Part shown: piece after piece, positions 1 to 8,100 of the stretch
Layout of the letters: each line of letters begins with the position of its first letter
How positions within the stretch are numbered: position 1 is the first letter of the stretch
NCBI GenBank assembly: GCA_007130695.1
Contig: SLRZ01000180.1
Location: forward strand, 1 to 33,333
Reading direction: 5' to 3'
DNA length: 33,333 nt
Source of the DNA: Nitriliruptoraceae bacterium
GTDB lineage: Bacteria > Actinomycetota > Nitriliruptoria > Nitriliruptorales > Nitriliruptoraceae
Made by a program: the position numbers and the translations under genes
Notes under the pieces: generated by a model
Database searches by the model: none
Told to the model about the DNA's origin: nothing
What the model saw: the letters and a program-made list of their open reading frames with translations, nothing else

Positions 1-236
1 ACGATGTTGGCCGCCTGGTTGGACATCGTGCCGATGTCGAGCTGGTAGCTGATCGCCATCGGCGGCTCGAAACCGGCGTCCCGGGCGGACTGCTCCGCGG
101 CGGCGAGGCACTGCTGGTAGATGGGGCGCTCGACCGCGCCGACTAGCGTGGCCGTCCCGGGGGTCGGACCCCGCCGGCACCACGGTGGGCGGTCCGAACC
201 CGCTCCCCCCGGCAGGTCCAGGGGATCGGGGCGTGG
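1..236 (-). pseudogene. Fragment of ABC-transporter solute-binding protein, no start (runs off left edge)
   Basis: On the minus strand an open frame enters the window at base 1 and reaches back to an in-frame TGA at 239-237. From about base 143 it reads VGAVERPIYQQCLAAAEQSA, then RDAGFEPPMAISYQLDIGTM, then SNQAANIV. The order strand / helix / YQLD strand / SNQAANIV helix resembles type-1 periplasmic-binding folds, such as the solute-binding subunits of branched-chain amino-acid-like ABC transporters. No ATG, GTG or TTG lies in frame between the upstream stop and this segment, and there is no signal peptide or lipobox. The piece therefore looks 5'-truncated or frameshifted. The plus-strand ABC gene at 239 occupies the space where the missing N-terminus would be. 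The remainder lies outside the window, so whether the gene is dead cannot be decided here. Confidence 0.45.
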
Positions 237-238
237 TC

Positions 239-1546
239 ATGGAGTTCGGCGGCACGACGGTCCCACTCCCCGCGCTCGTCGCCGCGGTGACCCTCGGGCT
301 CGTGGTCCTGGGTGCCATGGCCGCGGCCCTGGTCGACCTGAGACGCCGCGACGTACGCCACCTCCCCAAATGGGCATGGGCGCTCATCATCGTCCTGGTG
401 AGCTTCCCGGTGGGGGTCATCGCCTACCTCGTGGCTGGCCGCGTGCCGCCCGGGGAGGAACCGTTCGCGGACCGGCCCGGCGACCAGCCCGCGCCCGGGG
501 ATCCCTCCCCACAGCAGGTGCTCCCCGCGGCCTCCGGGCCCCGGACGCCGACCGTGGACGGGGGCGCGGCGGGTTCTGGCACCCACGGCCGGGGGCCGAC
601 GGCCGGTTCCGCCGCCGACCGGACGGCGGGCAGCGCCGGGCCGGACGCGTGGCAGCAGGCGTTCGCGGCGCCCGTCGTGCGCACCACGGGCCTGGGCAAG
701 GCCTACGGCGACACCCACGCCCTGCGCGACGTCGATCTCCTCGTGCCCCGCGGGACGACGTACGGGCTGATCGGACCGAACGGCGCCGGCAAGACCACGA
801 TGCTCTCGATCCTCGCCGGGCTTCGCCGCCCGACCGGCGGCACCATCGAACTCGGCGTGGCCCGCAGCGCCGTCGGCGTCCTGGTCGACACCCCGGACTT
901 CGAGCCGTGGCTGACGGCCGCCGAGGTCGTCGACCTCGCACGCGACCTCACCGCGCCGCACCTCCCGCACACCCGCGTGGCCGAGGTGCTCGACGGGACC
1001 GGGTTGGCAGCTGCGGCCGACCGCCGGGTCGGGGGCTTCTCGCGTGGCATGCTCCAGCGGTTGGGCCTGGCCACCTGCCTGGTCGGTGACCCGGAACTGC
1101 TGGTCCTCGACGAACCGTTCTCCGCGCTGGATCCGGCCGGCCGGCGCGAGACCCTCGAACTCGTCGGCCGGCTCGCGCAGTCCAAGACCGTGATCCTGTC
1201 GACCCACATCCTCTCCGACGTCCAGCAGGTCTGCGACGTGGTCGGCGTGATCGACCAGGGGTCGCTGCGGTTCCAGGGGCCCCTGACCGATCTGCTCGGG
1301 CGCACCGCCACGGTCTACGCCCTGCACCTGCGCGCTCCGGTCGGGGGCCTGCTCGAGGACCTGCGGACCCGCCCGTGGCTGGTGGAGGCACGGGAGCACG
1401 CGCCCGGACGCCTGCGGCTCGTCGTCTCCGACGCCGCCTCGGCGGAGCGGGAGGTGCCCGCCGTCCTGGCGTCGCACGCCGCCTCCCTCGTCTCGTTCGC
1501 CCCGGTGACCGACCTCGAGACCGCCTTCCTCGAGCTGACCTCGTGA
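239..1546 (+). CDS. ABC transporter ATP-binding protein with N-terminal PLDc_N-type membrane domain
   Basis: 435 aa from ATG 239, preceded by GGGG-rich ribosome-binding sequence; an in-frame GTG at 233 and ATG at 185 are alternatives. Residues about 8-35 and 43-66 are two membrane helices joined by DLRRRDVRHLPKWAWALI. That arrangement is typical of the PLDc_N (phospholipase D N-terminal, YxlE-like) domain. A Gly/Ala/Pro-rich linker follows. From about residue 145 there is a BcrA/YxlF-class ATPase: Walker A GPNGAGKTT, signature SRGML in place of LSGGQ, Walker B LLVLDEPFSALD and H-loop STHIL. It powers the permease encoded next, with which its stop overlaps. Bacillus subtilis keeps equivalent functions as separate yxlE-yxlF-yxlG genes; here the first two look fused. 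The exported substrate is unknown (peptide antibiotic or lipid-like are family possibilities). Confidence 0.88.
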   Translation: MEFGGTTVPLPALVAAVTLGLVVLGAMAAALVDLRRRDVRHLPKWAWALIIVLVSFPVGVIAYLVAGRVPPGEEPFADRPGDQPAPGDPSPQQVLPAASGPRTPTVDGGAAGSGTHGRGPTAGSAADRTAGSAGPDAWQQAFAAPVVRTTGLGKAYGDTHALRDVDLLVPRGTTYGLIGPNGAGKTTMLSILAGLRRPTGGTIELGVARSAVGVLVDTPDFEPWLTAAEVVDLARDLTAPHLPHTRVAEVLDGTGLAAAADRRVGGFSRGMLQRLGLATCLVGDPELLVLDEPFSALDPAGRRETLELVGRLAQSKTVILSTHILSDVQQVCDVVGVIDQGSLRFQGPLTDLLGRTATVYALHLRAPVGGLLEDLRTRPWLVEAREHAPGRLRLVVSDAASAEREVPAVLASHAASLVSFAPVTDLETAFLELTS

Positions 1547-2343
1547 GCGGGACCGCGCCGGTGAACACCACGACCGCCGGGGACGCCCGTCGCGGCATGT
1601 CGTTGTGGCGACTGGAGCGACTGCGTCTGCTCCGGACCCACCGGTGGCTGATCCTGTTCGGCGCCTATGCGGCGTTCGGGGTGCTGGGCCCACTCACCGC
1701 ACGCTTCATCCGGGAGCTCTTCGGCCGCGCGGGCGGGGAGATCACCATCATCGCCCCCGACCCGCGCCCGGTCGACGGCATCATCCAGTTCGTCACCAAC
1801 GCCGGACAGCTCGGGCTGCTGGCCGTGGTCGTGGTCGCCGCGGGCGCCCTCGCGTTCGACGCCCACCCCCAACGTGCCGCGTTCCTGCGCACCCGCAGCA
1901 GCCGACCGGACCGTCTGGTGGTGGCGCCCTACGTGGTCACGACCGTCGCGACCGTCCTCGCACTGCTGGCCGGGACGGCCCTGGCGACCCTGCTGACCAC
2001 CCTGCTGATCGGTCCGCTGCCCACAGGAGCCCTCGTCGTCGGCACGACCTACGGGGCGCTCTACCTCGGCTTCGTCGTCGCCGTGGTGGCCGCCGCCGCG
2101 GGCGTGGTCCGGACACAGATCGCCACGGTGTTCCTGGCCGTGGGGGTGCTGCTCGCACTCCCGGTGGTCGCGATGCTGGACGTGGTGCGACCGTGGGCAC
2201 CCAGCGAGCTCCTGCTGGCCGTGGTGGGGATGGTCGAGGGGGCTCCGGCCTCCGACTACGCGCGGGCGGCGGGCACGTCGGTCGTGGCGACGGTCGTGCT
2301 GCTGCTCTTCGCGGCGCGACGTCTCGGCCGCCGCGAGCTGTGA
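1543..2343 (+). CDS. ABC transporter permease subunit (ABC-2 type, YxlG-like)
   Basis: 266 aa, read from GTG 1543, which overlaps the stop of the ATPase (GTGA), so translation is probably coupled. GTG 1561 is a possible alternative start. After a short basic N-terminus (LWRLERLRLLRTHRW) come about six hydrophobic segments, including LILFGAYAAFGVLGPL, LGLLAVVVVAAGALAF, TVLALLAGTALATLL, LYLGFVVAVVAAAAGVV and a last helix near the C-terminus. This matches the single-domain membrane subunits of ABC-2 exporters. It should form the channel half of the transporter with the preceding ATPase. There is no substrate-specific motif. Confidence 0.82.
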   Translation: MSGTAPVNTTTAGDARRGMSLWRLERLRLLRTHRWLILFGAYAAFGVLGPLTARFIRELFGRAGGEITIIAPDPRPVDGIIQFVTNAGQLGLLAVVVVAAGALAFDAHPQRAAFLRTRSSRPDRLVVAPYVVTTVATVLALLAGTALATLLTTLLIGPLPTGALVVGTTYGALYLGFVVAVVAAAAGVVRTQIATVFLAVGVLLALPVVAMLDVVRPWAPSELLLAVVGMVEGAPASDYARAAGTSVVATVVLLLFAARRLGRREL

Positions 2344-2348
2344 TCCAT

Positions 2349-2364
2349 GGGCGGGCCGCCGCCC
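2349..2364. terminator. GC hairpin between convergent permease and TetR genes
   Basis: GGGCGG and CCGCCC form a perfect 6-bp stem around a 4-base loop, starting six bases after the permease stop and 27 bases before the TetR stop on the other strand. There is no T-run, as is common in high-GC actinobacteria. The position suits a bidirectional terminator. Confidence 0.4.
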
Positions 2365-2390
2365 CGGGAGATGGCCGCCCCCGGGCGAGG

Positions 2391-3023
2391 TCAGTCCTCG
2401 GTCCAGGGCCGGGAGGTCGCCCCGGGCTCGGCGGGCGCGGGCGGGGCCGGCGGTGACGGTGTGGCGACCTCGGAGGGTTGCAGTCCCTCCAGCACGAGGT
2501 GCAGCAACCGGGGGGTCATGGCGGCGATGTACTCGTCGGAGGCGCCCTGCAACGGCTGGGTCAGCAACGCGAGCAGCAGCATCACGTCGTCGGCCGTCAC
2601 GTCCTCCCGCAGGTCGCCGTCGGCCCGGGCGCGTGCCACGAGCGCGTCGATCTCCTCGGTCACCTCCTCGAAGGCCGCGACGAGCTCACCGTCCGGCGTT
2701 CGGGCGGTGAGCAGCGGATAGAGACTCGACAGGAGGACACCCACCCGCAGCTGGGCGACCCGGACCAGGAACCGTTGCAGCCCCCCGGGCGCCGAACCCG
2801 GCGCCGTCTCGTCCGACGCCAGGCGGCGGAGGGTGGCGAAGGACTCCAGCGCCACGGTCCCGGCCAACGCGTGGCGGTCGGGGAAGTGCCGGTAGAGCGT
2901 GCCGATGCCGACATCCGCCCGACGCGCGACGGCGTCGAGGGCAACGTCGACACCCTGCTCGACGAACAGCTCCATCGCTGCCGCGACGAGCCGCTGCCGG
3001 TTTCGCCGGGCGTCAGCCCGCAC
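2391..3023 (-). CDS. TetR/AcrR-family transcriptional regulator
   Basis: 210 aa. Residues about 7-50 are a canonical TetR DNA-binding domain: an amphipathic first helix (RQRLVAAAMELFVEQG), VALDAVARRADVGIG as helix-turn-helix, and GTLYRHFPDRHALAG as the recognition-helix end. The alpha-helical C-terminal part would bind ligand and dimerise. The last ~25 residues are Pro/Ala-rich and probably disordered. It is divergent from the MMPL exporter at 3251, with an inverted repeat over that gene's probable promoter, so it most likely represses the exporter. The inducing ligand cannot be inferred. Confidence 0.92.
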   Translation of the reverse strand: MRADARRNRQRLVAAAMELFVEQGVDVALDAVARRADVGIGTLYRHFPDRHALAGTVALESFATLRRLASDETAPGSAPGGLQRFLVRVAQLRVGVLLSSLYPLLTARTPDGELVAAFEEVTEEIDALVARARADGDLREDVTADDVMLLLALLTQPLQGASDEYIAAMTPRLLHLVLEGLQPSEVATPSPPAPPAPAEPGATSRPWTED

Positions 3024-3170
3024 CGCAGCTCCCTCCAGCGACCATTGGTGGCTCCCTTGCCGGCACGAGGCGATGGTGATGGCGGCGGGGCGACCGACCC
3101 GCTCCCGTCCGATTCGGTCGGTGGCCCCGAGGCTGCGACGGGGCGGCTGATGCTACCTCCACGACCGGCA

Positions 3171-3195
3171 TAATCGGAGGGTTTCGCTCCGTATA
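3171..3195. promoter_or_regulatory. Candidate TetR operator overlapping exporter promoter
   Basis: TAATCGGAG and CTCCGTATA are arranged as an imperfect inverted repeat centred on base 3183. CGGAG/CTCCG is perfect and the outer TA/TA also pairs. TATACT at 3192-3197 is a good -10 box for the plus-strand exporter and lies in the right arm, so a bound repressor would block it. The rest of the 227-bp divergent spacer shows no gene. Confidence 0.5.
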
Positions 3196-3250
3196 CTGGT
3201 GACCTCTCCCCGTCCCCTCTCCACCTCGCCACTCTCCCCCAGGACCGACC

Positions 3251-5722
3251 GTGCATCACGTGCTCAGCCGCGTCGCCGCGGTCGTCGAACGGTTCCCTGC
3301 CACGGCCCTCGTGGTACTGCTCGCCACGACGGTCGTCCTCGGCCTGTTCGCCTCCGAGCAGGAGGCCGACACGGACATGACCGCGTTCACGCCGGAGTCC
3401 GACCTCGCCGAAGCCCACGAACGGGTCATGGAAGAGTTCGGGGAGTCGGGTGCGTCGATCCAGGTGATCGTCGACGCCGGCACCGACGGCGACGTGCTCA
3501 CCCCCGCAGGGCTGCAGGTCGCCGATCGGATCGTGGACCTGGCCGGCTCGACGCCCGAGCTCGAGGCACTGCTGGTCGCGCCGACCCCCGAGGCGCCCGC
3601 GGTGGCCACCTACGGCTCGCCGTTCATCGCAGCACTCGCCGAACAGGGACTCACCCCGGAGGAGGTCGACGCGGCCACCCTCGACCCGCTCGTCACGGAC
3701 CTGCTCTCCGACCCCGCGACCGAGGCATCGGCCGGCGCCCTGCTCTCCGACGACCTCGAGGCGGACGGCACGGCCCGCGCCGGCCTGGCGATCGTGCAGT
3801 TGGACGGCGGGGTGGGCGCCGAGGAGCAGGCGACCGCGGAGCTGGCGTTCCGCGACGTCCTCGCGGCGGAGGACTTCCCCGGGTTCGCCGTCGCGCCCTT
3901 CTCGGAGCACATCTTCGCCGACGAACTGCTGAGCGACATGGAGGAGGAGATGCCGGCGCTGCTCGGCCTCGCCTTCCTGCTGATCGTCGCCATCCTGTTC
4001 GTCACCTACCGGCGGATCAGCGACGTGCTGCTCGGGCTGACGGGCCTGGTCGTCACCATCGTGTGGACCTTCGGCATCGCGGTGCTGCTCGGCCCGTCCT
4101 ATCTCGGGGTCACGGGGGTGCTGAGCCAGATCTCCATCATGATCCCGGTCCTGCTCGTCGGGCTGGCCATCGACTTCGCCATCCACCTCACCTCCCGTTA
4201 CCGCGAGGAGCTCCACCGCGGGCAGGTACCCGCCCGCGCCGCCCGGCGGGCCGTGACCAGCGTGGGCGGCGCCCTGGTCCTGGCGACGATCACCACGATG
4301 GTCGGCTTCCTCACCAACGTCGTCTCTCCACTGCCCCCGATGCGTGACTTCGGCTTGTTCGTCGCCGCCGGCGTATTGTCGGCCTTCATCGTGATGCTGC
4401 TGCTGGTGCCCGCGGGCCGTTCCCTGCTGGACCGTCGCCAGGGCGGGGCGGGAAGCCTGCGCCTGCCGAAGTCCGGGGCCGAACGCGGCCTCGGGCGAAA
4501 CATGGCCCGGGCGGCGCTGCTGGCCGAGCGACACCCGGGTGCCACGCTGACCGTCGCGGCGATGGTGACGGCGGTCGCCGGGCTGGCCGGGCTGCAGGTG
4601 TCCACCACGTTCGACCAGAACGACTTCGTCCCTGAGGAGTCCGAGATCGGCGCCCTGCTGGCCACGATGGAGGACCACTTCGGCGGCGACCTCGACGAGG
4701 TCACCAGCATCCTGCTCGACGGTGACCCCGCCACCCCACAGGCCGCCACCGCGATGCTCTCCGCCCAGGAACGCATGGACGACACCCCGTTCGTGCGCAC
4801 CGCCGCCGGCAGCCCCCAGGTCGAGTCCCCGGCCACCGCCGTGGTCGCCCTCGCCGAGGACCCCGATCTGGCCGTCCAGCTGGACGAGCTCGGGTTCGAG
4901 GGGGGCGGGTTCGCCGCCGACGCCGACGTGGGGGCCATCTACGACCTCGTGTGGGAGCACGCCCCGCAGCTGCTCTCCGGGGTGCTCGCCCAGGACCACA
5001 CCAGCGCCCGGCTGTCGGTCTCGACGACGGCGGGCCAACCGGACGCGGCCCTCCTCCGCGACGAACTCCGCGATGACGTCGCCCCGCTCGAGGAGGCGGA
5101 CCTCGAGGTGACGATCGTGAGCGAGAACCTGATGTTCGAGGAGTCGCTGGAGGCGCTGACGTCGTCGCAGGCGCGAGGGATCCTGATCACGCTGGCCGTG
5201 GCGCTGCTCGTGCTCGTGGGCTTCTACACGATCCGGCAGCGTCGCCCGATGCTCGGCCTGATCACGATGCTGCCCTCCGCCCTCGTCGTCGCCTGGGTCG
5301 CCGGGTCCATGTGGGTGCTGGGACTGAGCTTCAACGTCATGACCGCGATGGTCGCCTCGCTGGCGATCGGTATCGGGGTTCCCTACGGGATCCACATCAC
5401 CAACCGGTTCGTGGAGGACCTCGACCGGGCCGACACCATCGACGAGGCGGTGCGGGACACGGTGGTGCACACCGGCGGCGCGCTGGTGGGGTCGGCGACG
5501 ACCACCGCCGCGGGCTTCGGGGTGCTGGTATTCGCGTCGCTGGCCCCGATGCAGCAGTTCGGCATCATCACCGCGCTGACGATCATCTACTCGCTCGTCG
5601 CCGCCGTCCTGATCGAACCGGCGTGTCTGAAACTGTGGGCGGGGTGGCACCACCGCCATCAGACCCGGGACTCTCAGGTGGCGGCACCCGGCCGGGCGCC
5701 CGCCCCGGCACGCTCCGACTGA
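3251..5722 (+). CDS. MMPL/RND-superfamily membrane exporter
   Basis: 823 aa from GTG 3251, with AGGA seven bases upstream. The layout is the twofold RND plan. TM1 is at about 17-35, followed by a large acidic extracytoplasmic domain (36-230). TM2-TM6 lie between 235 and 390, and TM7 (about 430-449) starts the second half with its own extracytoplasmic domain (450-635). A final five-helix bundle spans about 638-800. Each bundle carries the family's polar TM4 segment, VGLAIDFAIHLTSRYREE and IGIGVPYGIHITNRFVED; the first keeps an acidic residue within the membrane, the second does not. RND pumps use proton-motive force to move lipids, hopanoids or drugs across the membrane. Control is probably by the divergent TetR. 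The substrate is unknown. Confidence 0.9.
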   Translation: MHHVLSRVAAVVERFPATALVVLLATTVVLGLFASEQEADTDMTAFTPESDLAEAHERVMEEFGESGASIQVIVDAGTDGDVLTPAGLQVADRIVDLAGSTPELEALLVAPTPEAPAVATYGSPFIAALAEQGLTPEEVDAATLDPLVTDLLSDPATEASAGALLSDDLEADGTARAGLAIVQLDGGVGAEEQATAELAFRDVLAAEDFPGFAVAPFSEHIFADELLSDMEEEMPALLGLAFLLIVAILFVTYRRISDVLLGLTGLVVTIVWTFGIAVLLGPSYLGVTGVLSQISIMIPVLLVGLAIDFAIHLTSRYREELHRGQVPARAARRAVTSVGGALVLATITTMVGFLTNVVSPLPPMRDFGLFVAAGVLSAFIVMLLLVPAGRSLLDRRQGGAGSLRLPKSGAERGLGRNMARAALLAERHPGATLTVAAMVTAVAGLAGLQVSTTFDQNDFVPEESEIGALLATMEDHFGGDLDEVTSILLDGDPATPQAATAMLSAQERMDDTPFVRTAAGSPQVESPATAVVALAEDPDLAVQLDELGFEGGGFAADADVGAIYDLVWEHAPQLLSGVLAQDHTSARLSVSTTAGQPDAALLRDELRDDVAPLEEADLEVTIVSENLMFEESLEALTSSQARGILITLAVALLVLVGFYTIRQRRPMLGLITMLPSALVVAWVAGSMWVLGLSFNVMTAMVASLAIGIGVPYGIHITNRFVEDLDRADTIDEAVRDTVVHTGGALVGSATTTAAGFGVLVFASLAPMQQFGIITALTIIYSLVAAVLIEPACLKLWAGWHHRHQTRDSQVAAPGRAPAPARSD

Positions 5723-5805
5723 GACCGGCAGGCCACCGCGACGCCGTCAGTCTGGCTATCGTCTCGCCGGACGACCAGGCGCAGCTCGACGGCCCAGGAA
5801 GCAGG

Positions 5806-6567
5806 ATGACGACCGACTTCGAGGTCATATGCGAGATCGAACCGCCCGTGTCGGCGGACATGGGCATCGTGCGGGAGCAGATCGCGATCCTGCGACGCAC
5901 GTGCGACGCGTTCCTGGTTCCCGACAGCCATCTGGGCCGTGCGACCGTCTCGAGCATCGCGGTCGCCCACGAGGTCCAGTACCTCCAGGGTCGGGCGATG
6001 GCGTGCCTCAACGCCAGGGACCGCAACCTGCTGGGCCTGCGACGCGACCTGCTCACTGCCAGCGCCTATGGCGTCGAGGAACTGCTCTTCGTCTACGGCG
6101 ACGCGCCGCAGCAAGGTGAGCGCACCGGCCTGACGGTCCGACAGATGCTCGAGGAGGCGACCAACAGCACGGACGGCCGGTCCTTCCGCATCGGTGTCAC
6201 CGCCGACGTGACCCGGGACCTGCCCGACTGGAAACAGGGTGCCGATTTCGTCTTCACCCAGATCTCGTTCGACCACGACGCCGTCGCGAGGTGGCGAAAC
6301 CGCGTGGGCTACGACGGACCGGTCTACGTGGGAGTCATCACGCTGGCCAGTGAGAAGATGGCCCGCCGGCTGATGGACCTCATCCCGGGATTCGAGGTAC
6401 CGGATGCCGTCCTCCGCGACCTCGGGACGGACGGGTCGTTGGGAGTGAGGCTGGCGATGCAGCAGGTCTCGCGGTTGAAGGAAGGGCGCGCGGTGGACGG
6501 CGTGCATCTCATTCCCGCCCGCAGCTACCGCGCGGTCGCCGAAGCCCTCGAGCGTGTGGAGCCGTAG
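5806..6567 (+). CDS. Methylenetetrahydrofolate reductase-like protein (short form)
   Basis: 253 aa from ATG 5806, with AGGAAGCAGG as ribosome-binding site. It matches the MTHFR TIM-barrel family: an N-terminal CEIEPPVSAD strand with a Glu where MetF has its catalytic acid, a NARDRNLLGLRRDLL segment equivalent to the T-C-x-D-R-N motif of the flavin site, ELLFVYGDAP, GADFVFTQISFD, and GVHLIPARSYRAVAE at the end. The expected reaction is 5,10-methylene-THF to 5-methyl-THF for methionine synthesis. It is about 40 residues shorter than E. coli MetF, and TCRDRN is changed to NARDRN, so it may be a divergent paralogue rather than the housekeeping enzyme. Its neighbours give no pathway clue. It is convergent with the GNAT gene, only 15 bases away. 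Confidence 0.78.
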   Translation: MTTDFEVICEIEPPVSADMGIVREQIAILRRTCDAFLVPDSHLGRATVSSIAVAHEVQYLQGRAMACLNARDRNLLGLRRDLLTASAYGVEELLFVYGDAPQQGERTGLTVRQMLEEATNSTDGRSFRIGVTADVTRDLPDWKQGADFVFTQISFDHDAVARWRNRVGYDGPVYVGVITLASEKMARRLMDLIPGFEVPDAVLRDLGTDGSLGVRLAMQQVSRLKEGRAVDGVHLIPARSYRAVAEALERVEP

Positions 6568-6582
6568 TCGATCGCGTGGGCT

Positions 6583-7128
6583 TCAGGACGGTGGAGCAGA
6601 CCAGCACGAGGCGAACGCCTCGTAGACCAGCCACTCCCCCTTCCCCTCGCCGAAGTAGTCGGAGCGCTGCACGAAGGCCATTCCGAGCCGATCGCAGACG
6701 TCCATCGCGGGCTGATTCGCCGGCCGGGTCACCGCGATGATGCGCGTCAGGCCAGCGTCGAACCCCGCGGCCAGGAGCGCGGCGCCCACCTCGGTGGCAC
6801 AGCCCTGGTGCCAGTAGCGGCGGTTGAGCCGACCACCGAGCCCCACGTCGCCGCCGTCATCACGCTCGTACTGCAGCCCAGCGTCACCGACGACCACCCC
6901 GGTTCGCCGTTGCACCACCGACCACAGGGACAGCCCATCGCGTTCGTGCCGTTCCATCTTCGCCCGCACCCAGGCGCCGGCCGATTCGAGGGATGTCGGG
7001 ACCTCACGATGGAGGTGACGCAGCCCCTCGGCGTCCCGGTAGACCTCGAAGAGGTCGGCGGTGTCCTGCGGCTGCATCGGCCGGATGAGGAAGCGCTCCG
7101 TCACGATCGGCAATCTCACGGTGACCAC
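6583..7128 (-). CDS. GNAT-family N-acetyltransferase (RimJ/RimL-like)
   Basis: 181 aa from GTG 7128, chosen for GAAGGG seven bases upstream; GTG 7119 is an in-frame alternative. TERFLIRPMQPQDTADLFEV is the typical RimJ/RimL N-terminus. VGLGGRLNRRYWHQGCATEV covers the central strand and pyrophosphate-binding turn of acetyl-CoA, here HQGCAT rather than the usual GxG/A. ANQPAMDVCDRLGM is the conserved helix near the C-terminus. The enzyme should acetylate an N-terminal amine or a small molecule; the substrate is not predictable. It is divergent from the methyltransferase at 7380. Confidence 0.85.
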   Translation of the reverse strand: MVTVRLPIVTERFLIRPMQPQDTADLFEVYRDAEGLRHLHREVPTSLESAGAWVRAKMERHERDGLSLWSVVQRRTGVVVGDAGLQYERDDGGDVGLGGRLNRRYWHQGCATEVGAALLAAGFDAGLTRIIAVTRPANQPAMDVCDRLGMAFVQRSDYFGEGKGEWLVYEAFASCWSAPPS

Positions 7129-7219
7129 GAGCGTGCCCTTCGTGGTGTGGACCCCGTCCGGAAGGAGGTTCGCCGGGCTGCTGCCCGGGGCAACGAGTAT
7201 GCCTGCGCGGCGCTCCCCC

Positions 7220-7247
7220 GGGAAGGACACCCCCTCTGCCTTCCCGC
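7220..7247. promoter_or_regulatory. Inverted repeat in GNAT/methyltransferase divergent spacer
   Basis: CGGGAAGG (7220-7227) and CCTTCCCG (7240-7247) form a perfect 8-bp inverted repeat with a 12-base spacer. Just upstream, CCGGGC/GCCCGG (7173-7188) is another hairpin. Both lie between divergent starts, so they could be operators or 5'-leader hairpins. No regulator gene is adjacent. Confidence 0.3.
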
Positions 7248-7347
7248 AGCGTCCGGCCCGGCGGGAGGGGGCACCCCGCACATGGCCGTCACTGCGCGCG
7301 TGCCCGGGGCGGCGCGCGGATTCACGCAGTGGTGCCCGACGGCGTCT

Positions 7348-7361
7348 AGCGTCCCGACGCT
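7348..7361 (+). promoter_or_regulatory. Small hairpin beside methyltransferase ribosome-binding site
   Basis: AGCGTC-CC-GACGCT is a perfect 6-bp inverted repeat ending just before AGAGGA, the ribosome-binding site of the gene at 7380. It could affect translation initiation or bind a regulator. This is a structural observation only. Confidence 0.25.
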
Positions 7362-7379
7362 GGCCAGAGAGGATGCCCC

Positions 7380-8090
7380 GTGGCGCTACCCGACCCAGCG
7401 CAGTACGACGCTTTCGCCGAGGAGTACGAGGACCACGCGGCGAGCGCCCCCTACAACGCGCTGTACGACCGACCGGCGACCCTCGAGCTCCTGGGAGACG
7501 TGCGGGGCCGCGCCGTCCTGGACGCCGCCTGTGGCCCCGGATTCTACCTCGAGGAGCTGCTCGCCTCCGGCGCCGAGGTGGTGGGCTGTGACGCCTCGCC
7601 ACGGATGGTCGAGCTCGCCCACCGGCGGGCCGGTGACGGCGTCGAACTACACGTGCACACCCTCGGCGAACCGTTCGACTGGGTCGCCGACGGGACGTTC
7701 GACGTCGTGCTCTGCGCGCTCGCCTACCACTACGTCAACGACCGCCCGGCGTTCCTCTCCGAGGCGGCGAGGATGCTGCGTCCCGGCGGTTCGTTGGTCA
7801 TCAGCACCCACCACCCGACCGCCGACTGGTGTCGCCTCGGAGGCTCGTACTTCGACGTGGTCCCGGTGACCGAGGTCTGGAGCAGGGGGTGGGAGATAAC
7901 GGCGTGGCGGATGCCGCTCAGCCACCTCACCGGGGAGTTCGCGACCGCCGGCTTCGTGATCGAATGCCTCCGCGAACCGATGCCGCAACCCGAGATGGCA
8001 CACACGCATCCCGAGGCCTTCGAGCGGCTGACGTCCGAACCGGGCTTCATCCTGTTCCGACTCCGTAGGCCCACGCCGACGTCGGCCTGA
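7380..8090 (+). CDS. Class I SAM-dependent methyltransferase
   Basis: 236 aa from GTG 7380, with AGAGGA seven bases upstream. The N-terminal YDAFAEEYEDHAASAPYNAL cap precedes a Methyltransf_11/25-type Rossmann core. VLDAACGPGFYLEELL is the glycine-rich motif I, VVGCDASPRM ends strand 2 with the ribose-binding acid, FDVVLCALAYHYVND is motif IV, and MLRPGGSLVIST is the strand-5 region. A long C-terminal part, EITAWRMPLSHLTGEFATAG, is typical of small-molecule methyltransferases such as UbiE-like enzymes. The substrate is unknown. It stands alone, convergent with pup. Confidence 0.88.
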   Translation: MALPDPAQYDAFAEEYEDHAASAPYNALYDRPATLELLGDVRGRAVLDAACGPGFYLEELLASGAEVVGCDASPRMVELAHRRAGDGVELHVHTLGEPFDWVADGTFDVVLCALAYHYVNDRPAFLSEAARMLRPGGSLVISTHHPTADWCRLGGSYFDVVPVTEVWSRGWEITAWRMPLSHLTGEFATAGFVIECLREPMPQPEMAHTHPEAFERLTSEPGFILFRLRRPTPTSA

Positions 8091-8100
8091 CGACGCGACA

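Noticed and set aside
143-1693. 516-aa minus-strand frame opposite the ABC ATPase
   Set aside because: Overlaps a clear ATPase on the plus strand; no protein motifs.
2660-5659. 999-aa minus-strand open frame
   Set aside because: It runs antisense to the MMPL exporter; the product is Arg/Gly/His/Gln-rich without domains, as expected of a shadow frame in GC-rich DNA.
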